The notes beneath the pieces are model-generated. The model was not told the origin of the DNA, did not search any database, and was given only the letters and a program-made list of their open reading frames with translations. Positions 16,567-26,305 of a stretch of 64,000 nt of DNA are shown in pieces. A program made the translations under genes and the position numbers. The stretch's first letter is position 1, and each line of letters opens with the position of its first letter. The DNA comes from Oxalobacteraceae bacterium (GTDB taxonomy: Bacteria; Pseudomonadota; Gammaproteobacteria; Burkholderiales; Burkholderiaceae_D): assembly GCA_027490725.1 (NCBI GenBank), contig JAIXXN010000024.1, positions 21,030 through 85,029 of the forward strand. Reading direction: 5' to 3'.

Positions 16567-18012
16567 ATGGATAACGAATTTTTTCGTTCAAAGGGCGTGG
16601 CTGGTTCTGTCGCGTTAATGATGTTATTTGCGGTGGATGTCAGCTATGCGGCAACAGCGGCCAAGGTCGAAGCATTTGAAGCCGTTGCAACGGATGCGTC
16701 GATCGGGGCCTCCAACACTATTGCGAATAGCTGGGGGGGGCATCAGCCGCGCATCACCCAGCATAGCGACGGTCGAATTCGTGTGCTCTATGTTTCGCCG
16801 CGTAGTGATGGTACGTTGAATTGGAATTTGAAGGTCCGCAGTCTTACGGGGGGCTGGTCACTGGAGAAAAGTGGTCAGACGACAGATGATGTAACGTTGT
16901 TGCGCGATGATAGAAACGATCTGGCATATGTGATCGCATGGCCTGCCAGCGTTCCTACCGCATATGCATCACCCGCATTCAGCGGGTTCCGCATACCTGG
17001 GGCATGGCAAGTTATTGCAGCGTCTGGCCGCCATTACGGCAATGCCGGGATCGCTTATGATGGCACCACATGCTTGAAAGCATCTCGCGAAGCCAATCAG
17101 TTGCCGCTAACCTCTGTCTCGAACACTGAGTATTCCTGCGGAATTTACGTTCCATCAACGAGTCAATGGCAATGGGGGCCGTTGCGCGTGCGTGGTATTG
17201 GTCAGCGCCATGCCTATGACTATGTGTTCCCTAAACCGAATAAAATTGACGGTAAGGTTGTTGCTCTTGCTCAACGAGACGCACACAAATTAGCGGAGAA
17301 ATTGCCAGCGGTCGCTGAAACGTATGTGTTCAATGGCGCGCGTTCCTACACTGCGAAGATTGATACGACGCCACAGCCAGCGCTGGCTGCAAGTAGCGTG
17401 ACATTGGCGCCAACTAGTGCCGAATATGTTGAGGCTGAAGCAGTTGCTAAGGTAAGCGTGACTAGTCCAGCTACTGCTACAGCCGCACCAACTGAGCGTA
17501 TGCAGGATAGTTTTATCGATAGTAAAGGTCGTGTGTTTAGTGTGTATGCGGTTATTGATCCAGCAAACCCCGCTGCTCGGACGCGGAATGTTGTAGTAAC
17601 CAAACTCGATGGAACTCCGATTGTAACGGTTCTAGGCTTAGGTAAATTGCCGGCACCGGGGCAGACCCGCATCTACGAAGATGCTGGCCAGAAGTTGTGG
17701 TTGCTTTGGAATAACCCTGGTGCGAAAAAAACAGAGGTTTTTCTTTACCCACTTAACGAAGTCAATGGTATCTTCTCGATCGGTGCCGCGACTGATTTGA
17801 GTGCCGCATTTTACCCTTATGTACTTGATGGACCGATTTACATTGCCGCGCCACGTGGCGGCAACGCTCGTACGAATACGATCCACGCGATCTTTAATGC
17901 ATGTACCGTGACGTATGTAAAGGATACGAATATTGACATTTCGACGTGTTACAATAAGGATAAGACAGGCTTGCAGCGTGTATTCTATGCGCGCATTGCC
18001 TTGCCGCAATAG
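16567..18012 (+). CDS. Secreted protein of unknown function, possible beta-propeller
   Basis: About 481 residues from ATG 16567, chosen because GGGAGTG precedes it and because it gives a signal peptide ending near VSYAA; the frame extends upstream to 16447 without a better start. I do not recognise the family. The mature protein is strand-rich with repeated blocks of aromatic and Asp/Asn-Gly turns (PRITQHSDGRIRVLYVSP, SLTGGWSLEKSGQ, SFIDSKGRVFSVYAV, YEDAGQKLWLLWNN), reminiscent of BNR/sialidase-like or YncE-like propellers. A Thr/Ala/Val-rich linker lies near residues 270-310. No PEP-CTERM tail or catalytic motif is seen. Its place between wzy and a strong terminator suggests a role in polymer modification, binding or surface retention. 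Confidence 0.75.
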   Translation: MDNEFFRSKGVAGSVALMMLFAVDVSYAATAAKVEAFEAVATDASIGASNTIANSWGGHQPRITQHSDGRIRVLYVSPRSDGTLNWNLKVRSLTGGWSLEKSGQTTDDVTLLRDDRNDLAYVIAWPASVPTAYASPAFSGFRIPGAWQVIAASGRHYGNAGIAYDGTTCLKASREANQLPLTSVSNTEYSCGIYVPSTSQWQWGPLRVRGIGQRHAYDYVFPKPNKIDGKVVALAQRDAHKLAEKLPAVAETYVFNGARSYTAKIDTTPQPALAASSVTLAPTSAEYVEAEAVAKVSVTSPATATAAPTERMQDSFIDSKGRVFSVYAVIDPANPAARTRNVVVTKLDGTPIVTVLGLGKLPAPGQTRIYEDAGQKLWLLWNNPGAKKTEVFLYPLNEVNGIFSIGAATDLSAAFYPYVLDGPIYIAAPRGGNARTNTIHAIFNACTVTYVKDTNIDISTCYNKDKTGLQRVFYARIALPQ

Positions 18013-18048
18013 TGCTGTAGTTGGTTTCAGGCCTCTACATTGATCCGT

Positions 18049-18092
18049 TGGCACAAATGCCGAAGTCGTTTGCGACTTCGGCATTTGTGCCA
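18049..18092. terminator. Perfect 20-bp hairpin after the secreted protein
   Basis: Arms 18049-18068 and 18073-18092 are exact reverse complements around a TTTG loop. Only a short T-rich tract (GTTTGT) follows, so it is not a textbook intrinsic terminator, but the stem is long and it lies 37 bases after the stop. It may serve as a terminator and mRNA 3' protector before the dehydrogenase gene. Confidence 0.65.
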
Positions 18093-18148
18093 GTTTGTAG
18101 TGGTTTGAGTGCGAATTTTTATTGTTTTTGAGGCTTTTTGATACGAAT

Positions 18149-19432
18149 ATGCATAATCGAATTATTTCCGTTGTGGGTTTGGGATACGTGGGCTTGCCTG
18201 TTGCGGTAGCGTTCGGCATGCATGCCGAAACTATTGGCTTTGATATCAATGAAACTCGCCTGGCAGAGTTACGTGATGGCATAGACAGAACCAACGAAGT
18301 TACGCGTGAGAATTTGGTTGCCGCGTCGGTGGTGTACACCAGTGATACGGCGGTTCTTGCTCGCGCGAATTTTCATATTGTTGCCGTTCCAACTCCTGTT
18401 GACGACGCACATCAACCCGATCTGACGCCGGTAGAGCGCGCCTCCCAGACCGTGGCCAAGGCGCTTAAGGTTGGCGATATCGTTGTTTTCGAATCCACAG
18501 TCTATCCTGGCGTCACGGAAGATATTTGTGTGCCCATTCTCGAGAAGGGATCGGGTCTAGTCTGTGGTCGCGACTTTACCGTCGGTTATAGCCCAGAACG
18601 TATCAATCCCGGCGATAAAGAGCATACATTCACAAAGATTAAAAAGGTTGTGTCCGGGCAAGATGCGGCGACGCTCGAGGTGGTTGCTGCCGTGTACGGT
18701 TCGGTTGTGACGGCGGGGGTGTATCGGGCGGCGACGATCAAAGTTGCGGAGGCTGCCAAGGTTATCGAGAATACGCAGCGTGATTTGAATATTGCGCTAA
18801 TGAACGAATTGTCGTTGATCTTTGATCGCATGGGAATTGATACCAACGACGTGTTGGAAGCGGCCGGTACCAAATGGAATTTTCTGAAATTCAAGCCCGG
18901 ACTGGTTGGGGGACACTGTATTGGTGTCGATCCATATTATCTGACACACAAGGCGGAGAAGCTTGGATATCACTCGCAGGTGATTCTGGCTGGGCGTCGC
19001 ATCAATGATGGTATGGGCGCTTATATTGCTCAACAAACTATCAAACAGTTGATTTGTGCCGGACATGATGTTGGCAAGTCAATCGTTACGGTATTTGGCC
19101 TGACATTCAAGGAAAACTGTCCTGATTTGCGCAATTCTAAAGTGATCGATGTTATTCGCGAATTGCAGTCTTTTGGTGTGCAGGTACAGGTAACCGATGC
19201 TGAGGCCGATAGCCTGGAAGCCCAGCACGAATATGGAGTTAGTCTGACGCCGCTCGATCAGTTAGTGCCGGCGCATGCTGCGATTGTGGCTGTTGCTCAC
19301 CACGCTTATACCGCTTGGGGTGTTGCGGATTATCAGCGTTTATTATTAGATAAGCCAGTTGTGATAGACGTGAAAGGTATTTGCGATCAAGTGCAATTCC
19401 GAGCAGCGGGGATTAGTCTGTGGCGCCTCTAA
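18149..19432 (+). CDS. wbpO: UDP-N-acetylhexosamine 6-dehydrogenase (WbpO/TviB type)
   Basis: About 427 residues from ATG 18149; the frame opens at TTG 18122 but the N-terminal Rossmann motif [12 protein letters not shown] fits the later start. It is a UDP-glucose/GDP-mannose dehydrogenase family member: catalytic Cys in [20 protein letters not shown], central [12 protein letters not shown] region, and C-terminal UDP-binding domain with [17 protein letters not shown]. It resembles WbpO/TviB most, which oxidise C6 of UDP-GalNAc or UDP-GlcNAc to the uronic acid with NAD+. With the next gene it forms the classic pair for UDP-GalNAcA synthesis. Confidence 0.9.
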   Translation: MHNRIISVVGLGYVGLPVAVAFGMHAETIGFDINETRLAELRDGIDRTNEVTRENLVAASVVYTSDTAVLARANFHIVAVPTPVDDAHQPDLTPVERASQTVAKALKVGDIVVFESTVYPGVTEDICVPILEKGSGLVCGRDFTVGYSPERINPGDKEHTFTKIKKVVSGQDAATLEVVAAVYGSVVTAGVYRAATIKVAEAAKVIENTQRDLNIALMNELSLIFDRMGIDTNDVLEAAGTKWNFLKFKPGLVGGHCIGVDPYYLTHKAEKLGYHSQVILAGRRINDGMGAYIAQQTIKQLICAGHDVGKSIVTVFGLTFKENCPDLRNSKVIDVIRELQSFGVQVQVTDAEADSLEAQHEYGVSLTPLDQLVPAHAAIVAVAHHAYTAWGVADYQRLLLDKPVVIDVKGICDQVQFRAAGISLWRL

Positions 19433-19440
19433 ATGGACAA

Positions 19441-20472
19441 GTGACCCCTTACGCCGAGGTGCAACAGCAATTACAAATGAGTCCCAAGCGTTGGCTGATT
19501 ACTGGTGTTGCTGGGTTTATTGGGTCAAACCTGTTGGAAGCTTTGTTGCGGCTAAATCAGACGGTGATCGGTTTAGATAATTTTGCCACTGGTCACAAGC
19601 GCAATCTTGATCAGGTGAAGTCGCTTGTGTCAGCTGAGCAATGGTCGCGCTTTGATTTTGTCGAAGGGGATATCTGTAATCCGGCGACCTGCGCTCGCGT
19701 TACGGAGGGCGTTGATTTTGTCCTCCACCAAGCTGCGCTGGGTAGCGTGCCTCGCTCGCTAGAGAATCCCGTGCACACGAATACGACCAATATTTCCGGT
19801 TTCCTTAATATGCTGGTGGCGAGTCGAGACGCGAAAGTTGATCGCTTCGTCTATGCTGCATCGAGTTCAACTTACGGGGATCATCCTGGGTTGCCGAAGG
19901 TCGAGGACCTCATCGGTAAACCATTGTCGCCGTATGCGGTCACGAAATATGTCAATGAACTGTATGCCGACGTATTTACTCGCTGCTACGGGTTGGAATC
20001 CATAGGCTTGCGCTACTTTAATGTGTTTGGCCCCCGTCAGGATCCTGATGGCGCGTACGCTGCAGTCATTCCCAAATGGTATGGTGCATTGCTTCGGTCT
20101 GAGCCGGTATTCATTAATGGCGATGGCGAGACGAGTCGCGATTTCTGCTTTATCGCTAACGTTGTCCAGGCAAATATTCTTGCGGCAACTAGTACCAACG
20201 CTGACGCGGTTAATCAGGTCTATAACATCGCACTGGGCGATCGTACGACACTTAACGAGTTATTTAGTCTTATCCGCGAGCGGGTTGCTGTGGTTTCCCC
20301 CGCTGTGGCCAGTGCTGAGGTTGAGTATCGACCGTTCAGGGCCGGTGATGTGCGGCATTCCCAAGCAGACATTAGTAAGATAGCACGGTTATTGGGGTAC
20401 TCGCCGACACACCGGGTGGCGCAGGGGCTGGATGAGGCAACAGAGTATTATTTGGCGTCAATAGTTGGTTAA
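19441..20472 (+). CDS. wbpP: UDP-N-acetylglucosamine 4-epimerase (WbpP/TviC type)
   Basis: About 343 residues from GTG 19441, which gives an N-terminus ([15 protein letters not shown]) that aligns with WbpP; a GTG at 19420 inside the dehydrogenase gene is an alternative. Extended SDR: nucleotide motif [14 protein letters not shown], active-site Ser in [18 protein letters not shown] and the YAVTKYVNE Tyr/Lys pair. The sequence follows WbpP closely, including [14 protein letters not shown] and [20 protein letters not shown]. It interconverts UDP-GlcNAc and UDP-GalNAc (or their uronic acids), so with the upstream dehydrogenase it supplies a HexNAcA donor. Confidence 0.92.
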   Translation: MTPYAEVQQQLQMSPKRWLITGVAGFIGSNLLEALLRLNQTVIGLDNFATGHKRNLDQVKSLVSAEQWSRFDFVEGDICNPATCARVTEGVDFVLHQAALGSVPRSLENPVHTNTTNISGFLNMLVASRDAKVDRFVYAASSSTYGDHPGLPKVEDLIGKPLSPYAVTKYVNELYADVFTRCYGLESIGLRYFNVFGPRQDPDGAYAAVIPKWYGALLRSEPVFINGDGETSRDFCFIANVVQANILAATSTNADAVNQVYNIALGDRTTLNELFSLIRERVAVVSPAVASAEVEYRPFRAGDVRHSQADISKIARLLGYSPTHRVAQGLDEATEYYLASIVG

Positions 20473-20479
20473 GGCATGT

Positions 20480-20507
20480 ATGTGGGGAGGATTCTCCCCA
20501 CATTTTG
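20480..20507. terminator. Bidirectional terminator between convergent genes
   Basis: ATGTGGGGAG (20480-20489) and CTCCCCACAT (20494-20503) form a perfect 10-bp stem with a 4-base loop, followed by TTTTG. It serves the epimerase gene and, from the other side, the acyltransferase gene that ends at 20521. Confidence 0.75.
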
Positions 20508-20520
20508 TTCATACGATTAT

Positions 20521-21552
20521 TCAGGCACTGACTGCTTTTATCGGGGACCGTAATTTCCGTACCCAAGCAATCAAAGGCTTTTCGCATACTTGATAAGCGA
20601 GGCAGCCGAGGCCGATTGTTGCAGTTAGGGTAACTATGAATACCCCGTTTGCCCCAATTATCTGAGGAAGGTGAAGCTTTCCAAAGATTTTTAGTGTGAG
20701 GCCCTCCAGCGCTTCGTGCGTGAGATAGATGCTATAAGATGCATTGCCTATGAAAGTCGCGAAAGCTGGTGATTTGATGAGCCCGTTGGATTCCATTTTT
20801 GTTGCGCCGCCGAGAAGCAGCGCAAACCCAGCTGGTAAGACGATTTTCGGTAATTGAAAAGAAGTATCTAAGAGAATAAACCAGAAAAGTATTAGTGTGA
20901 ATCCGGTGAAGGTTTCTACCAGTCCTTTTCCTTTTTGTTTGTAGATGTAGTAGGCACCCATACCGAATAAGAAATACAGACTGTAGGCTGAGGTGTAAAC
21001 AATATATGCGGTTCTGTTATCCGTACCTGGGTAATGATAGACGGCGGCGCAAATAATGCCCCAAAGAACCAAACAAAAAACCCCTAGTTTTTTGTTTAAT
21101 AGCAATAGTGAAAAAATTGCGTAGAATGCAAGCTCATGGAATAGCGTCCAAGCCGGTCCAATTGGAGGTGAGTCTGGGCTAAATCTTACAAGTGTGTATG
21201 TATTTATCCATGCGGCAATTCCCTCTGGTAATTTCGCGTCGGTGCCGAAACCAGCTGCTAGAAGTACAACAAAAACAGTTGTGTATAGCCAATATACGGG
21301 ATATAGGCGCGCAAATCGACGGAACGCGTAATGGGACCAGCGGTCGGGGCGATCGATGTCTTTGGCGTGGGCAAATAGAATTATGAAACCTGAAATTACA
21401 AAAAAGAAATCAACGCCTAAGTGGCCGTGTTTGGTGTACTCCTGAAATGCTGGAATTCCGCCATATCGCGTAGCTCCCATGGTAATTGACAAGTGGAAAG
21501 CTGCGACAAAGATCGCCGCAAGTGCTCTGCTGGACTGAAGAATATTTAGCAT
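20521..21552 (-). CDS. Acyltransferase family 3 (OafA-like) membrane protein
   Basis: About 343 residues from ATG 21552; the frame continues to a TTG at 21594, but the later ATG gives the family-typical start LNILQSSRALAAIFVAAFHLS. About ten membrane helices. The motif-1 His (FHLS) and the segment HLGVDFFFVISGFII are diagnostic of acyltransferase-3 proteins, which O-acetylate or otherwise acylate surface polysaccharides from cytoplasmic acyl-CoA. It is the only minus-strand gene of the EPS locus and separates the two gene runs; its A+T-rich codons suggest separate origin. The target is probably the EPS repeat unit. Confidence 0.9.
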   Translation of the reverse strand: MLNILQSSRALAAIFVAAFHLSITMGATRYGGIPAFQEYTKHGHLGVDFFFVISGFIILFAHAKDIDRPDRWSHYAFRRFARLYPVYWLYTTVFVVLLAAGFGTDAKLPEGIAAWINTYTLVRFSPDSPPIGPAWTLFHELAFYAIFSLLLLNKKLGVFCLVLWGIICAAVYHYPGTDNRTAYIVYTSAYSLYFLFGMGAYYIYKQKGKGLVETFTGFTLILFWFILLDTSFQLPKIVLPAGFALLLGGATKMESNGLIKSPAFATFIGNASYSIYLTHEALEGLTLKIFGKLHLPQIIGANGVFIVTLTATIGLGCLAYQVCEKPLIAWVRKLRSPIKAVSA

Positions 21553-21594
21553 TTTTATTTTGGATAGGTTAAGGGCGTAAGAACCAGGGAGCAA

Positions 21595-21847
21595 GCGCCA
21601 GATAAATGGCCTACCGTGCGATAGCGATTATATAAGTTTTTATTAATTATTCAATAGTTTGCTGGCTTAGTCTGTACTCGGTTAGGGTGGGCGAGGAGAT
21701 CATTGGTAACGATGTTGGAGACTTTTGGTTGGTCTTGCAGTTGTAATTTTTGAATGTTATTCTATGCCGATTGAGTATTATGCTTCTTGCTTACTTAATG
21801 TCACTTTTGTTTTTGGTTCTTTCGTGTCTTCCGAGTGAGGTTGAAGT
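21595..21847. other. A+T-rich divergent intergenic region
   Basis: 253 bases between the acyltransferase (minus) and the next glycosyltransferase (plus). It is notably A+T-rich around 21620-21660 and must carry divergent promoters, but no pair of hexamers stands out. Confidence 0.5.
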
Positions 21848-22861
21848 TTGAAGCGTGATAAATGTCGTTTGTTGTTATGCGGCCCTTTCCCTGCTCCTGT
21901 TGGTGGCGTCAGCATACATTTGCGCAGGTTGCAGGCCGCGCTGCAGCGCGACGGCCGCTTCGTGGTGCAGGGCATCGACGAGGCAGGGCTGCGCAAGCCC
22001 GAACTGTTTAATATTCGCTCATTGAATATTTGGCGCTATCTGAGTTTGCTTTGGTGGGCAGATCTGGTCCACGTGCAAAGTTCTGTCGGACTGTTTCGCC
22101 TGATGCATGTGCTTGCGGCACGATTATTGTTCCGACCTGTCATGGTGACCCTTCATTCCCATCGTCCCGGTAATGCTGTCGAGCATTGGATGGTGTGGCT
22201 CAGTTGTGCTTTTGCGCACAAGGTTATAGCCGTTAACGCCGATATTCAGCGTTCGGTCTGTCCGCGAGCCGTGGTGATTCCCGCGTATATTGCTCCGGGG
22301 GCGGATGAGGAATGGTTGCCGAGTGAAATTGCGAGCTGGGCGTCACAGGTGCGTGCAGGTGGGCGGCAATTGCTGGTATCTAATGCCTATAAGCTGGTGC
22401 AGTTTGCCGGGGCGGATTTGTATGGGCTGGATATCTTGCTGGATTTGCTGGAACGTCAGGACGTACGCGAGCGCTATGCTTTGGTCTTTGTGGTGAGTAG
22501 TCTGGCTGACTGCGAAGCTCCGTATCTTGCCGCGCAAAAACGGATTCAAGAGCGTTCTATGCAGAATGACGTTCTGCTGGTAAATCAGGCTATGCCGTTT
22601 GCTGGGCTGCTCAAATGCTGCGATGTATCGGTGCGTGCGACGAATACCGATGGCGATGCCCTGTCGGTGCGGGAATCGCTTTCCTATGGCAAGCGTACAC
22701 TGGCATCGGACTGTGTGCTGCGACCGGCAGGCACTGAACTGTTTGCAACAAGAAACACTGACGCGTTAGCAGCTTTGTTGATGGCGCCTGCGCGCCCTGC
22801 AGAAGCTGAACTCGTGTCCTACGACAAATCGATTATCAATTTATATGAGGCTCTTTCGTGA
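21848..22861 (+). CDS. Glycosyltransferase, GT4-like
   Basis: 337 residues starting at TTG 21848, with GTGAGG about seven bases upstream. GT-B fold glycosyltransferase: N-terminal glycine loop CGPFPAPVGGVSIHLRRL, then DLVHVQSS, TLHSHRPGN and the C-terminal acceptor/donor region TDGDALSVRESLSYGKRTLASD, which holds the E of the usual E-x7-E (first position Asp here). It resembles capsule glycosyltransferases of group 4. It begins the second run of plus-strand EPS genes and overlaps the next gene by 4 bases. Confidence 0.82.
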   Translation: MKRDKCRLLLCGPFPAPVGGVSIHLRRLQAALQRDGRFVVQGIDEAGLRKPELFNIRSLNIWRYLSLLWWADLVHVQSSVGLFRLMHVLAARLLFRPVMVTLHSHRPGNAVEHWMVWLSCAFAHKVIAVNADIQRSVCPRAVVIPAYIAPGADEEWLPSEIASWASQVRAGGRQLLVSNAYKLVQFAGADLYGLDILLDLLERQDVRERYALVFVVSSLADCEAPYLAAQKRIQERSMQNDVLLVNQAMPFAGLLKCCDVSVRATNTDGDALSVRESLSYGKRTLASDCVLRPAGTELFATRNTDALAALLMAPARPAEAELVSYDKSIINLYEALS

Positions 22862-25038
22862 AGCAAATCACTCAAACTCTGAAGACGGGCGTTATCGAAA
22901 TTAATGATGTGCCTATTCCTACGTTGACGGACAAGTTTGTGCTGGTGCGAAATGCTGCCTCCGTCATCAGTGCAGGTACTGAGAAGACCAAGATCGACAT
23001 GGGCAAGAAGAGTCTGCTGCAAAAGGCAATGGCTCGGCCGGATCTGGTGCGCCAAGTGCTGAAAAAAGTGCAGAACGAAGGATTTGCGAAGACGATGCAG
23101 ACAGTCACTTCGCGCCTGAATTCACCGTCACCGCTTGGATATAGTTGCGCAGGAACGGTGATTGCCGCGGGCGGGCTGGTTGAGGGAATTCAACCGGGCG
23201 ACCGAGTTGCATGTGGTGGCGTCAACTATGCCAATCATGCAGAGTTTGTCGCCGTGCCGAAAAACCTGGTCGTTAAAATACCCAATAATGTGAGTGACGA
23301 GGATGCGTCGTTTGCGACCGTCGGTTCGATTGCTCTGCAAGGTGTCCGTCTGGCTGCACCGCAGCTGGGGGAAACCTTCCTGGTGTTGGGGCTTGGTTTG
23401 TTGGGGCAAATTGCTGTGCAATTGTTGCGTGCGAACGGCTGTACCGTAATTGCGAATGACCTTGATTCGGCCCAGGTCGAACGCGCGGTGGGCTTTGGCG
23501 CCATTCCTGCCGGTCCGGGCGTTGACCTCGTGAACCTGTGCGGACAGATGACCGGCGGTCATGGCGTTGACGGCGTGCTGGTTTGCGCGGGGACGTCGAG
23601 TAATCAGCCGATCGAGTTGTGCGGCGCCGTGACTCGGGAAAAAGGACGTGTGGTGGTAGTCGGTGCTGTGCGCATGGATATTCCGCGCGAAGATTATTTC
23701 AAGAAAGAGATTAGTGTTGTGATCTCCCGCTCTTACGGCCCGGGACGCTATGACCCTTACTACGAAGAGAGTGGTAACGACTATCCGTTGCCGTATGTGC
23801 GCTTTACCGAGCAGCGCAATATGGCGACTTTCCTCGATCTGATCTCGCAAGGAAAGGTTGATGTGAAGTCTTTGATTAGTCATCGCTTCTCCGTTGATGA
23901 GGCCGCTGCTGCATACCGTTTGATCGAGGGCGAAAAAACCGAACCCTATCTGGGCATCGTGATTCAGTATGCCGCTGCGCAGACCATGGCTGAACCTTTG
24001 GCGCGTATCGCGACAGGCGTCGCGCCGGTCACCCGCAGTAAAATTGGCTTGTCGTTCTTCGGTGCCGGCAATTACGCGACGGCCAGCCTGTTGCCGGTTC
24101 TGAAAAATATGAATCAGGTCGAGTTCCGGGGTCTGGTGACTGCTAGTGGTCGCACGGCACAGGGCGTAGCGCGGCAGTTTGGCTTCGCATTCTGCGCCGG
24201 TGCTGTTGATGAACTGCATGGAGCAGACACCGACGCAGTGCTTATTACTACGCGCCATGATACCCACGCTAGTGCGACTGTGAGTGCCCTGCAGGCTGGC
24301 AAGCATGTTTATGTGGAAAAGCCGCTGGCGCTGACAGTTCCGGAACTGGCAGAAGTTCAGCAGGCACTGCACAAGGGCGGTAGTCAGATTATGGTGGGCT
24401 TCAATCGCCGGTTTGCACCAGCGACGCGTGAGGTATGTCAGCATTTCGCGCCGGTCCAGAGTCCGCTTGTGGTGGCAATTCGTGTTAACGCAGGAGCGAT
24501 CCCGGGCGATCACTGGATTCAAGATCCCTTGCTCGGCGGTGGGCGTGTCATCGGCGAGGCTTGCCATTTCGTGGATCTGGCTTCTGCTCTGGTCGGTGCG
24601 GACCCAGTTCGAGTGAGCTCGATCGGTACGGCCAAGAGTCAATCTTCGGCAATGCTGAATGATAACGTCATCGTCACGCTGACGTATCCGAATGGATCGA
24701 TCGCGACCATTATCTATACGGCAGATGGTTCAAAAGCTATGCAGAAAGAACGTGTCGAAGTTTTCGGTGGCGGGCGTAGTGCCGTTATCGATGATTTCCG
24801 TGAAACCACCTTGTATTCGGGCGATAGCAAGGTCCAGACGATCAAGCAGGCAACGCAGGACAAGGGTCAAAAAGCTATGTTGACCCAGTGGGTCGCCGGC
24901 TTGGTGAGTGGTGTGCCGTGCGTCCCGGCCAGTTCGCTGCTGGCCAATAGCCTGGCGACCATTCTGGCGGTTGAGTCCTTGGCGCTGGGAACGGAGTTGA
25001 TGGTTGATGCGAGCTTGCTACTTGATAGCAGCAACTAA
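22858..25038 (+). CDS. Bi-domain oxidoreductase (MDR alcohol dehydrogenase + Gfo/Idh/MocA)
   Basis: 726 residues, start GTG 22858 overlapping the previous stop. Residues 1-360 are a medium-chain dehydrogenase/reductase domain (GYSCAGTVIAAG, cofactor motif VLGLGLLGQIAVQLL). Residues about 385-720 are a Gfo/Idh/MocA domain with FFGAGNYATASLLPVL and the signature HVYVEKPLAL. This two-domain fusion recurs in capsule and EPS loci, often beside heparinase II/III-like genes as here, and probably acts in sugar-nucleotide or polymer-linked oxidation-reduction. The substrate is unknown. Confidence 0.88.
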   Translation: MKQITQTLKTGVIEINDVPIPTLTDKFVLVRNAASVISAGTEKTKIDMGKKSLLQKAMARPDLVRQVLKKVQNEGFAKTMQTVTSRLNSPSPLGYSCAGTVIAAGGLVEGIQPGDRVACGGVNYANHAEFVAVPKNLVVKIPNNVSDEDASFATVGSIALQGVRLAAPQLGETFLVLGLGLLGQIAVQLLRANGCTVIANDLDSAQVERAVGFGAIPAGPGVDLVNLCGQMTGGHGVDGVLVCAGTSSNQPIELCGAVTREKGRVVVVGAVRMDIPREDYFKKEISVVISRSYGPGRYDPYYEESGNDYPLPYVRFTEQRNMATFLDLISQGKVDVKSLISHRFSVDEAAAAYRLIEGEKTEPYLGIVIQYAAAQTMAEPLARIATGVAPVTRSKIGLSFFGAGNYATASLLPVLKNMNQVEFRGLVTASGRTAQGVARQFGFAFCAGAVDELHGADTDAVLITTRHDTHASATVSALQAGKHVYVEKPLALTVPELAEVQQALHKGGSQIMVGFNRRFAPATREVCQHFAPVQSPLVVAIRVNAGAIPGDHWIQDPLLGGGRVIGEACHFVDLASALVGADPVRVSSIGTAKSQSSAMLNDNVIVTLTYPNGSIATIIYTADGSKAMQKERVEVFGGGRSAVIDDFRETTLYSGDSKVQTIKQATQDKGQKAMLTQWVAGLVSGVPCVPASSLLANSLATILAVESLALGTELMVDASLLLDSSN

Positions 25039-25071
25039 CTCTTTAAACGCTGGATAGTTGCTAAAATAATA

Positions 25072-25125
25072 TATAATGTCGCGTCCCCTTGGTCGCCGAT
25101 GGCTGTCGCCGCGGACTAGGGGCGC
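25072..25125 (+). promoter_or_regulatory. Candidate -10 and GC-rich leader stem before a glycosyltransferase
   Basis: A perfect TATAAT (25072-25077) lies 68 bases before the start at 25145, without a clear -35. Just downstream, 25081-25094 and 25114-25125 can pair (GCG, CCCCT and GTC blocks with small bulges) around a GC-rich loop, so the presumed transcript starts with a stem. This is the only gap over 100 bases in this gene run. Confidence 0.35.
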
Positions 25126-25144
25126 TTCATAATGGAACCAATAA

Positions 25145-26275
25145 ATGACGACTCAGCTGATGTTGGTTTTGCCTAGTTTGTTGCGAGCTGGCGCGGAAAA
25201 TCAAGTGGTCGATCTGGCGAACCGGATTGATCCGGCACGCTTCGGCGTTCGTCTATTCACCTTTGAACCCCAGTTGGATCAGGTGTCACGTATTGACGCC
25301 AGTCGCGTGCAACATTTGCATGCGATGCGTGAAAAACGCCTAGATCTAGGGCCTGCGCGGCGCTTGGCACAGGCAATTGATGAATACGAAATTGACGTCG
25401 TGCATTGCACCTTGCAGATCGCACTGCTGATGGGCTGGCTGGCCATCAGATTGTCGCGTCGAAAGCCGCGCCTAGTGGTAGCGATTCACACCACGATTAA
25501 TCGCAACGCCAAGGCAGAGTGGCTGGATCGCTTGCTTTATCAGTGGCTGATGCGGCAGTGCGCACGAATCGTCTTCGTCTGTGATGCCCAGCGGGCGCAC
25601 TGGGAGGCCAAGTATCCCTTTATCGCCAAGCGAGCCATTACCGTGCACAACGGCATTGATGTGGGTCGCTTCGATCCGCTTGCTGCACGCGCGGCAGGGC
25701 TTGAACTCCGACAGCAACTGGGCCTTCCGGAGGATGCCCTGGTTGTCGCTCACATTGCCGCGTTTCGCCCAGAGAAAGCACATCAGCTGGTATTGGATGC
25801 GATTGAAAAGGTCGTCGCTAGCATGCCGAATTTGGTCGTCTTATTCGCAGGGGATGGCAACCTGCGGGCAGCGATTACTGCGCAGGCTGCGCAGCGAGGC
25901 TTGAGCACCCACCTTCGGTTTCTTGGCAATCTTCCCGATGTGCGTCCAGTGCTGGGGGCGGCGGACTTTTCTTTGCTGCCTTCGGTGGCAGTGGAAACAT
26001 TTTCGCTGGCAATGTTGGAGTCGCTGGCGTTAGAGGTGCCGATGATCGCCTCGGATCTGGGCGGGGTACGTGAGGCTGTACTGGATGGAGAAACAGGATT
26101 GGTCGTACCGCCACGCGATCTGGCAGCACTGGTGCAGGCAATGCTGGCTCTCGGCGCCGACGCATCGTTGCGTAAGCGTATGGGGCAGCGTGGCCGAGCA
26201 CTGGTGCTGGAGCGCTATAGCGTCGATACGATGGTGCGCAAGACAGAAGCAGCAATTGAGGCGAGCTTGGCATGA
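25145..26275 (+). CDS. Glycosyltransferase family 4 protein
   Basis: 376 residues, GT-B fold. N-terminal LLRAGAENQVVDLANRID (glycine loop), IDVVHCTLQIA, then a C-terminal GT1 domain with VHNGIDVGRFDP, AAFRPEKAHQLVLDAI, FAGDGNL and the full E-x7-E motif in VETFSLAMLESLALEVP, followed by ASDLGGVREAVLDGETGLVV. It is a typical retaining glycosyltransferase acting on a lipid-linked intermediate at the cytoplasmic membrane face. The next gene follows after 30 bases. Confidence 0.92.
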   Translation: MTTQLMLVLPSLLRAGAENQVVDLANRIDPARFGVRLFTFEPQLDQVSRIDASRVQHLHAMREKRLDLGPARRLAQAIDEYEIDVVHCTLQIALLMGWLAIRLSRRKPRLVVAIHTTINRNAKAEWLDRLLYQWLMRQCARIVFVCDAQRAHWEAKYPFIAKRAITVHNGIDVGRFDPLAARAAGLELRQQLGLPEDALVVAHIAAFRPEKAHQLVLDAIEKVVASMPNLVVLFAGDGNLRAAITAQAAQRGLSTHLRFLGNLPDVRPVLGAADFSLLPSVAVETFSLAMLESLALEVPMIASDLGGVREAVLDGETGLVVPPRDLAALVQAMLALGADASLRKRMGQRGRALVLERYSVDTMVRKTEAAIEASLA

Positions 26276-26305
26276 ATCAGGGCGCACATAAGGCAGGGGA
26301 GACAC

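Noticed and set aside
18050..18064. TGGCAC followed by TGCC-like bases, resembling a sigma-54 site
   Set aside because: The -12 element does not match TTGC at the needed spacing, and the bases belong to the perfect hairpin.
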